Shown: one piece after another, positions 55,804-64,000 of the stretch | How the letters are laid out: the number at the start of each line of letters is the position of its first letter | How positions within the stretch are numbered: position 1 is the first letter of the stretch | Assembly: GCA_037501455.1 (NCBI GenBank) | Contig: CM074864.1 | Span: 25,724,001-25,788,000, forward strand | Direction: 5' to 3' | Length of the DNA: 64,000 nucleotides | Origin: Lantana camara | Taxonomy: Eukaryota; Streptophyta; Magnoliopsida; Lamiales; Verbenaceae | Program-made: the position numbers and the translations under genes | Notes under the pieces: model-generated | What the model saw: the letters and a program-made list of their open reading frames with translations, nothing else | Databases searched by the model: none | What the model was told of the DNA's origin: nothing

Positions 55804-57352
55804 TATTGTGTGATTTTAAGTTAAACCAATCGTGCAAGTGTACACTTAAGATATACGCGTAGCATAACAGGATCGTACCCACAGGGAAGGGAAATCAATC
55901 ACCCCTCAATATCTCTTTCTAATCTAAAGACCAGATGAAATCAAGTTGGTTATTACTCTACTAAAACTGAATTGAAATAACTAGCTAGAATAAAATGCAA
56001 TTAACTACTAACATCCGTGGACTGAACTCAATAAACTAAATAGGTTGGGGAGTAGTAATTCATATATTCAAGATTCAATATAATTTTCGGTTGACAAGTG
56101 TACTTCTACAATCTAGTCACTTGGATTTGTGCTATCCTCTCTCAAGGTATAACCAAGGGCTTAATTAATTTCAACGTTGTTCTCACAATCATCAATGATT
56201 ATTTAAACCAATACAATCAAAACTAATGCAAATCGAGTTCTAGCGGCTCAGCATGGAATAAGATTTACTGTTGTATAGATTAAGAACCAAATCTCTTTGC
56301 ATTCCTAAACCTACTAGTTATGAAAACTATCTCAATTACCATTAATTTCTCAATTCTTAGGTAATCCTAGATTATGCTAAGGGTGGTCAGGCCGTCGCAA
56401 TTCAATTCGAACCAGTTTTCAAGCTAAGAATTACCCCAAATCATTCAAGCATTATATCAAACACTTATCATGCATTCATCATCACTCCCCCTAGCCCTAG
56501 GGGTTTAGCTACTCATAATAAACTCAAAATTCACAAAAATAAAGTAAATTGCATTCAAGAAATTCATGTTCTGCATTCAAGAAATTCATGTTCATCAATT
56601 CAAAACAAAGTCACAAGGGCAAAGCTCTAAACATTCATGAATTCTGGAAAACAAATCTAACATGTAAAACGACTTAAATCAAAACTTAGAGGAATTAGTT
56701 TGATAATAAAAGTAGTAAAGAAAACCGGAAAAACTGAAATTGTTTGAAGAATTTGATCCTTTCATCTTCTCGAAATTCTCTGAACAACTCTATCAAAAGC
56801 TCTGTATCTCTCCTCTCCAATCTAGGTCACTAACGGAAGAAGAGTCTCTAAAAAAGACTCCTAAATGAACTTAAATAGCTGCCCTAAAATATGTCTGCCG
56901 CCCTTGGTAAATGGCGTTAACATCCCAAGCACAATTCTCATTAACGCCTGTTACTATTTGAAAACGTGTTTGCGCTTTTATCAGTGGTAATGGGCATCAC
57001 CACATTCCTTCTGCCCAGGGGTAACGGGCATTACCCCTCATACTCCAAAAATCCTCTCCTACTGCCTCTGGTAACGGGTGTTACCAGATTTCTTCTTCGA
57101 GGGAGTAACTTACTTCGCCAAAAGTGGTTCTCCTGGGTCTCTTAGCGGGGGTCAACATTTTTGCTCTTCCAAGGAGTAACGGGGGTTACTCCTATGTTCT
57201 TTCGAAAATGTATGGATTTGCCTCGTTTTGCCATTTCTTACCTCCAACTACTAAAACACCTATATGGAGTAGAATAAACATATAAACGCATCAAACGGTA
57301 CAAAAATATACTTTAATTAACGTTCAAATCCATGCAAATTTTACACTCCACA
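55804..57352 (-). repeat. 5' LTR of A
   Basis: About 1.55 kb. The inner terminus is TATTG instead of TGTTG (G to A). Collinear with the LTRs of B and, in its U3 half, with 22006-22791. A short duplication (GCATTCAAGAAATTCATGTT) occurs at 56553-56592. Confidence 0.85.
56906..57193 (-). repeat. decaying palindrome cluster (A 5' LTR)
   Basis: 57017-57038 arms AGGGGTAA/TTACCCCT with core CGGGCA; 57067-57088 arms TCTGGTAAC/GTTACCAGA with core GGGT; 57172-57193 arms AGGAGTAAC/GTTACTCCT; others at 56906-56920 and about 56982-57003. Core CpGs are often TpG or CpA. Confidence 0.85.
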
Positions 57353-58094
57353 CCGAGCTTTTCTGCCATGACGACGGGTATGCGGGGAGGTTTCCAACCT
57401 TCCGAAAAACCATCCCACGCCCCAAGAAATGGCACAAAACGAACATATAATATCAAATAACACATGTAGAACGTATTAGAGCACAACTCGAACTTTAAAA
57501 CGAGCCTGAACCCCTAAAATCAAAACACGTAACGAGGGGAGTACATTGCTTACCTTTGATCGTTGATCTGACGAACGAGGTCGAGGTTCTTAAGCTCGAA
57601 AGGATTCGGGTGGGGTTTTGTTCTATTCTTCTCTTCTCTCCCACTTCTCTGGTGTGAACCGATCCAAATAGGGGGTTTGGTCCGTTTTTCTTGGGCTAAG
57701 AAACAAGGTTGGTTAAGAAACGGTATCCAATCCGTTCGGATTGAATTTAGAAATGGTAGGGATATCAAAGGGGCTCAGAAAAATACAAGGTTAATTTTAT
57801 TAAATCCGGATCATCGAACGATGAATCCAATGGCGAGTCAAAATTTAATTCCGAATTCTCGAGCTCAAGATAGCCGAAAAGGCTCCAAAATACCCTAATT
57901 GTAATTAGGTCCCTAAACTTTTAAATGTTGGACATTTGAGCCCAAGTGAATATAATTAAATTCTAAACCGCATATAACATAAAAATAAATTCAGTTGACA
58001 CATAAGGCATGCGAAGTCACATAAATCACGAAAATACTGAATGAAAATCTCTCGTGATGCCATACCTGGATTGCTGAAGAGACAGAGCGTCACA
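57353..58094 (-). mobile_element. LTR W fragment hosting A
   Basis: On the minus strand it begins TGTGACGCTCTGTC (58094), the start type of the large-LTR families, and includes the conserved GAGCTC/GAATTC block and a GA-rich leader ending CAAAGGTAAGC (about 57554). A is inserted at 57353; the remainder lies beyond A, left of the window. Candidate duplication TCTTG at 58095. Small frames here are not genes. Confidence 0.6.
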
Positions 58095-58962
58095 TCTTGA
58101 GGAAGCTTGGTGAGGTATAGCTTTGTTGTGAGTGTCCGGTGAGCTTGAGGCTCGAGTTCTCTTTGTTGACTTGATCAAGTTACACCGACTTTGGAGCTGA
58201 ATTTTGTCTCATTTTGTGCTATTTTTATATTATTTCTTTCCCTTTTCCAATGAGTTCAGCAACCCTTGGAGCCAAGAAGAGAAAATCTCATTATTCACCT
58301 TTTTCTTCATAAGTTAAAGCTCAAGAACTTCTTCATCCTTTTGATCCTCGATGATCCAAATGGATCTTCCCGGTGACGACGAAGTTTCTCCCTAGGTGTC
58401 CACTTTGCTCTCTTTTGTTCACGATATGTCGATAAGGTGAGGTTTTATTCTTTTAGCTATTATGACCTACAACCCTATGTGATTTGAAGCCCGCATGCGA
58501 TTATGGTATATATATGATAGATATGTGTTCGATATTTATTTGAGGGCTTGTCCTATTTGTCTTTAAGACCTTGAAAACACTTTTATACGTCGGTAACTAT
58601 ATTTTTGGTTTATTTTGAAAAGATTTGAAGTGTACATGTGTTTGTAGCGAGATTTGGTCTTGAAAGATAGATCACTTAAACTTGAAACTCGATCTTAACT
58701 TTCTTGGGCCCCAAAAATGTGGGTAAGGAGCATCCGGGATGGCCACGGGGTTGCGGGACATACCTCCTGTGCATATTCCCCTTTGACAGAATCCATCCAA
58801 CCTCGGGAGGTCGAGGGAAAGGTGAGTTTTCTTGAGCCGGCAGTGACAACCGTCGAAGGAGTGGGTAGGAGTAATTAGCCCCCGTCTGATGCACGTACTT
58901 GCCTTGGGGTTTGAGAGAACGAGTCTCTCTTTCCAACTTGAAGCTTGGTTGGAACTGATTCT
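58095..58962 (+). repeat. old large-LTR remnant, outermost level
   Basis: Plus-strand sequence resembling the middle of the Y-family LTR (AAGGTGAGGTTTTATTC, GTAGCGAGATTTGG; compare about 10060 and 10310). No gene. A 116-codon frame at 58676-59026 crosses into Z and is not supported. Confidence 0.45.
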
Positions 58963-60586
58963 TGTAACAGCCCAACGACCCGCCGTTCGATATTATCCGC
59001 TTTGGCCAAGGGTAGACCCCAAGCACCTCACGGTTTTACTTTTTCCCGACAGAATTTAAACCACCACTTAAGGGGTGCCTGTCCAGGAAAACGCGTCTAC
59101 TAAGGGGAGGGGGATCCACTGCTTATAAACATAATCTGCAAGTGTGAAACATAGATACATATCATAGGCAAAGTATGCGACAAATGCATCCTAACACCTT
59201 CTAGACAGACAAGTGTGACTCCAAAGACTCACTTCCGCCTAGCTCAAGCCAAAAAGGAAACCTGCAAACTGAAAGATAAAATGAGGTGTCAGTCAACTGA
59301 CTGAGTGAGGGGGGGGAGGGGGGGGGCTAATGCACACCCACAATATATATATAAAGAGCACAACACAGAGTAAAAGGATGGACTCATGAACCGAGGATAG
59401 GTGTTGTATACCACAACGTTTCAAAATAACCCAAATAGATATAGATATAAGTTTAGAAACCATTTTTCAGAAAGACTCTATCCCGATTCATAATTCCATA
59501 ACATAACATAATCAACTGCTCGGCGAGTACGAGCTTCCAACCTTAACTCCTTATAACATAAATCAAAATAAATCCAACCTCTACTCCAATGATGGAAGAG
59601 CCACGCGTTGGCCCTAACCATCTATAATAAACCGTCTAAAAATAGACTCACCCTCAAGGGGTAGCGAACCCACAAGAGTCCTCCCCGGCCTTAGCCGAAG
59701 GCTCAAGATACCACACCTTCCCTGCTGCACGGGTCGCGTGAAGATATCTCAAATGGAACTACGAAATAGATGAATACCCCGACGGCCTTAACCGTTCCGG
59801 GGGATCTATTACCCGCAGCTCTCCAGGATCAGATCCACAACAGATCACAACGGATCACAACAGAACAGATCACAACGGATCACAACATAATATAACATAC
59901 GCCAATCTTTCATGGCAATCCCGCTACATAATCACAACACAATTGTTTATATATTTTATCCCTACGCAATGGAATTTAAGCCGCGAAGGCTCCCTCCCAT
60001 ACAGGACACACGCGAAGTTCATAAACATATCATATCCAACACATACGTATTTATAGTAGGGTATACTCCCATGCAAGGGTAGAAATCAGCATGTAAAGGC
60101 CATAGGTCGTATAACTATACAAAATCCTAAACCTCACCTTGTGCAAGTAGAGTCTGAGAGTGTGAAGGGCCAAACACTCTAAACCACGGGCCCACCGGCA
60201 CCACCAAAATCTGTGACAAGACAAACAGAAGCCCAGACTTAAACTCTATATGAACCAAGTAAGATGCATGGCGTATCCAGAGATGAATGATATGTAATAT
60301 GGAATGAAGTGTACACATAGGTCACATAGCATAGTTCACATATTCTACCAAATCATGCAATTAACGAAGTATTAAGGTTTAACAATGTATTATGGAATGA
60401 TATGAATCACATAGGTGAAGTAGCATAACATAGGACAAACTTTCATATGAAGTTATTCAATTAAAATTACGTATTATCATCTAAGAATGGAATCGAAGTC
60501 ATATCATAACATATAATTCATAAAGCATCTCAAACAGATCAAGTTAACACAAAAGAACATGCATAAAAGGGGAACAGATGCATGTG

Positions 60587-60775
60587 AACGGTCATTCCCA
60601 TGCACAACATAGCATGGGAACGGGCCTTCCCACGCTAAGGCCTAGCGAGGCTGGGAACGGCCGTTCCCAGCGCAAGCACACATGCGAACGGTCGTTCCCA
60701 TGTTCGGCACCCAAAACCAAAACCCTAGCCCGGAAGGGCCTTTCCGGGCTCAAAGCACAAACGGGAACGCCGTTC
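60587..60775 (-). repeat. GGGAACG-SS-CGTTCCC palindrome cluster (Z LTR)
   Basis: 60650-60671 is a perfect 22-bp palindrome with arms GCTGGGAACGG/CCGTTCCCAGC; 60681-60702 arms CATGCGAACG/CGTTCCCATG (one mismatch); 60727-60750 arms AGCCCGGAA/TTCCGGGCT; worn units at 60582-60602, 60612-60633 and about 60762-60776. Confidence 0.9.
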
Positions 60776-61594
60776 CGGCCATAGATCTGGAGCAGAAACT
60801 TGACAGTTTCGGGAAGAAGAAGGGGAACACCAAAAATCATCAAACCAACACGAAATCTACCATAAAACATCACGAAATTCAAGTTTATCATCATATAACT
60901 CATGCTTAGCATCAAAACATCAATTAATTCAAGTTTAGGAAGGTTTTGCCCAAAATCTCAAACACCCATTTTCATGAATTTCAAGCTTAAACATGAAGAT
61001 ATGAATCCCTAGTCTTCCTACACGAATTTCCAGCAACTAAGACACATAAGGAGCATTCAAATCATCAAAGCTTGCTCAAGGAATTCAAGATCTCATCATA
61101 TAAACCATATTCTTCAAGTTGGGCATAAATCACCATTTTCACATGACTTCCTCATACAAGCTCATACATTCAATTTCATGCTAGGATTCATAGATAGAAA
61201 TGAAATACACATCAAGGAAAATCTATAGCTTACCTTGGCTCTTGAAATGATGAAGAAACGAGGGAGATATGAGCTCTTGAAGGTGTAGGAAAGTCTTAGA
61301 TCTTCATCCTCTCTTGAAGCTCTTCCATGGATGATATGATTTGTGTGAAGTGAGGTTTGAAATGAAATGAGAAGGGATAAGGCTATTTATATGGTGGCTA
61401 ATAATTCTAGGTCAAGGTTAGGGTTTCCAAGATATAATATGAGGCTAGAGGCTTTATTAGGATTTGGGCTCAAATAAATGACTTTCCGCCCAATAGGTCA
61501 AAATTAAAAAGGTTCAAGGTCTAAACGGTTTTCGAAAAATGTAAAGTAATATCCATTAGACCCAAATCGCCGAATCAAGTCCAATGGTGGTGTC

Positions 61595-61620
61595 GGAATT
61601 CGAATTCGAATTCGAATTCC
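61595..61620 (-). repeat. 26-bp perfect palindrome of GAATTC units
   Basis: Four GAATTC units bounded by GG and CC, next to GAGCTC; the expanded form of the inverted repeat at 17271-17290. Confidence 0.9.
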
Positions 61621-61953
61621 TGAGCTCATATTGGTCTCGAACGACCCAAACTTACCTAACATGAGTTAAGCCCAAAACACACAAATAGGTCCAAGTCCTA
61701 TTTAAATCCAACTCTAACAATTAATTTAAATTCACATAAGTTCCGTTCTTAAGTTGTCATGCAAGAATTCATAGTTTACCATTTTGGATTTTTAGTCGAT
61801 TAAGTCACATTTTCAATCAAAGTTGGAATTAAACACATAAAAAGGGAATTAAATCACATTAGTGCGTAAGGTAACTATCTCGTGACGCATACCTGTATGA
61901 TTTATCGGACGGGGCATCACAATCTCCCACCCTTAGGAGAACTTGGTCCCCAG

Positions 61954-64000
61954 TGTAGCACCCCGCACGTGAGGCACCACATCCCCCGCACTAAGGCTCA
62001 ACACGAGTAACGAAATTGTAAATCCGCACCCGTATCAAACCCTAGCGAACGGGAGACAAACATAAAAAAAAACCCTCCTAAGCTAGGCGGAACTAGACCC
62101 TGCAATGATAACCAATCAACAAAACATATTGCATAACAAACCAAAGTTCGATCATACAAACCATAAACGGAATTCGGGCTCTTCCGGCCTCTTTTCAATC
62201 ATAGCAAAACCCAGTAAGGTCAATTCAATAACAGTTACATAAATGTTCAAGTTCGGAACTACAGAATCGAATCAAACGTAAATCAAGTACATGAGTGAGT
62301 GCAAAGACTCTCCTAACCTAACTCGACCAACTTAAAGACTCCAAACACCTCCGCCTAGCCCGAAACTCCAAAGTCAAACCTGCACACTAAAAGATTGGGG
62401 AGGGAGAGGGTCAGTCTCTAGAAGACTGAGTGAGCAGGAGCGATACATATATATATAAATCATGCACATGCAAGTCATAAATCCCGAGCAAGGTTTTATT
62501 TGAATTTAGTTCCCCAAAAAGGACAAGAAAATGGATAAACAATGCTCGACTTTTACGACTAATTCATATTAAATTCATTTCATTCATAAATCATACATAA
62601 ATATAAGGCTCGGCGAGTGAGCGTGCACAACCTCCATCCAAACTCCGACCGTATACATAAATATCAGTAATATATTGATTAGGCGATCAGGCAATATATC
62701 ATAATACACACATACCATAAATCATAACATAAATATGCGTTTGGGCAATCCGTATCCCGGCCTTCCCGCACGGTGCATAATTCTATCAAAACCTATACAT
62801 AAGAAGAGGCTTAAATCCTAACCAACCTTCTTCCTCCGGGTGGTGGACGGGCTTGCAAGACCCGACCACCTCAATCATAGGCCAATGGGGTTTCATGACT
62901 CCCCCAAGGGCACTCAGCTCCCATTCCCCGCTAAATCTCCTAGCGAGGGCCGGTATCACCGTAGTTTGGTTGGAACTAGTATATGGGATCCCCGTCAGCC
63001 CTTGCTTCCTCGGTTAGCCACATATACTAAGTCCCGGGGCCCGTTCAGTAATAAGTAATAAATGTGCCTCGCCAAAACATAACAATCATAAGTACATAAC
63101 ATAATTCATAAATACATATCATAATTCATAAGTACATAACATAATTCATAAATACCTTACCGTGTAATTCGGCATATGCTATATACGTACCTCTCCGTGT
63201 CATCCTAATCCATAGCTAGCATGAAGACACACGGTTTGGAGCATAGCCTCATTACAAAACCATTTTTAAGCTCATGTACGCTCATACGTATAACTCAGAA
63301 GGATTTACTCGATAACTTCATTTGAAAACCATATATATATATAATCATAAGGTTTTGGCCAAAGCTTTTCACATAAGGGTTGTAGGGTTTGTTACATAGC
63401 TAAAACGAAAACCACCCTCACCTTAACCGTGAAGAAACAAGGATCGAGCACCAAGTGCCTGAACGATCAAAAGCTCTCCTCCCTGGAGACAAACTGTACA
63501 AGAGACCACAAGACGTGTTCGTGAGACTCAAGACTCTAAATGAACCATATATGACACACGGCAATGCACAATCATGATATGAAGGCATAAAGATCATATT
63601 AAGTCATGAAAATCATATAACCTATTCATTCACTTGTTCGATCATAAATCACTCAAATTCTTCAATTCATATGTCCAATCAATTTATTTCAAGAACTCAA
63701 ATAGGAGCATAGAACATATTCAAGCTCTCCCCACAAGCTACTATATACCTCATATTACATAAGATAGCATATTTCCAAGGTTTGACAACAAGAAGAAATC
63801 ATATGATATGGAAATAAGTTATGCGATTCATAAACGACGTATAAACACACATAAACGACATTACATAAAAGCATGCCTTTAACACATCCAAAAGCCATGA
63901 AATTACACCATATTACTCCTAACATATAGTAAAACAAGTTCATAGTTCAACACAAAAGGAAATAAAGCCATTAAGGAGGTGAACTGACTCAAACATCGAA
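61954..64000 (-). mobile_element. LTR of the 16727-20746 family, partial
   Basis: TGTAGCACCCCGCACGTGAGG at 61954 is the reverse complement of the end of the solo LTR at 20746. The two run together to the window end (matching about 18730-20746), including the 20-bp tandem repeat and the TATATATA stretch near 63345. Whether it is solo or part of a full element cannot be seen. Confidence 0.85.

Larger units (their letters stand above)
22006..57352 (-). mobile_element. Athila-like Ty3/gypsy element A, nested host
   Basis: Minus-strand order: 5' LTR (55804-57352), primer site (55781-55796), gag (55646-54934, resumed at 36134), protease (to about 34436), palindromes, internal promoter, leader intron, ORF1 (25557-24292), 3' non-coding region, polypurine tract (22792-22808) and 3' LTR (22791-22006). 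Its own interior is about 6.6 kb once copia 2 and B are removed. It lacks RT, RNase H and integrase. Its 3' LTR is cut by X; the remaining 650 bp (equivalent to 55804-56449) lies outside the window. It is inserted in LTR W. Confidence 0.85.
58963..61953 (-). mobile_element. large-LTR element Z: 3' LTR and polypurine tract
   Basis: 3' LTR 58963-61921: TGTAACAGCCC at the left and, in element orientation, TGTGATGCCCCGTCC from 61921. The purine tract AAGGGTGGGAGAT (61934-61922) follows. Another LTR interrupts it at 61954 (candidate duplication CCCAG). Its distal half (59181-60290) resembles Y's LTR; its proximal half carries the X-type palindromes. A G8-A-G9 run sits at 59309-59326. Confidence 0.75.

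Overview
This 64 kb window is plant nuclear DNA, probably from a eudicot with a repeat-rich genome. It consists of LTR retrotransposons inserted into one another. I found no host gene, tRNA, rRNA or CRISPR array. The background is AT-rich. Every coding remnant belongs to a Ty1/copia element, an Athila-like Ty3/gypsy element, or a large-LTR gypsy relative with tRNA-iMet-type priming that resembles Tekay/Del-derived LARDs. The species cannot be told from the sequence.

Layout as a nest, outermost first. An LTR remnant (58095-58962) holds LTR W (right end 58094). W holds Athila-like element A (minus strand, 22006-57352). A holds three insertions: LARD-like element X (plus, right end 22005), copia element 2 (26084-33730, target duplication AAAAC) and Athila-like element B (36135-54928, duplication CAGTT). 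B's 5' LTR holds the intact LARD Y (43402-53741, duplication AGATT). X holds a solo LTR (16727-20746, duplication GGTAG) and copia element 1 (right end 11661). Copia 1 holds another solo LTR (8276-11430, duplication Y-GTGA) and Athila-like element C (right end 3665). On the right are the 3' LTR of element Z (58963-61921) and a further LTR (61954 to the window end). Several flanking halves lie outside the window.

The three Athila-like copies (A, B, C) share an unusual plan: gag-protease, no reverse transcriptase or integrase, a conserved pyrimidine tract plus AG, a cluster of palindromes, an internal TATA box and a 5'-leader splice donor. A and B then carry an intron, an Athila ORF1-like gene and a purine-rich tract. 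They look like one RT-less lineage mobilised in trans. X and Y are also non-autonomous: X keeps only a zinc-knuckle protein and Y has no recognisable gene, but both keep LTRs and a polypurine tract, and Y also keeps its primer site.

The most interesting signal is structural. Each element family carries clusters of inverted repeats whose arms change in a compensatory way. X and Y have regular arrays of short hairpins just upstream of the polypurine tract (five units, period about 27 bp in X; about eleven units, period 29-34 bp in Y), with conserved loops and covarying stems. The LTRs carry palindromes with a shared ACG-SS-CGT core but family-specific arms (GGTA/TACC, GGGA/TCCC, GTGAC/GTCAC). 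The copia elements carry CACGTG clusters in U3 and CCCGC hairpins in the leader. I know of no described function for this combination; it is the best candidate here for something new.
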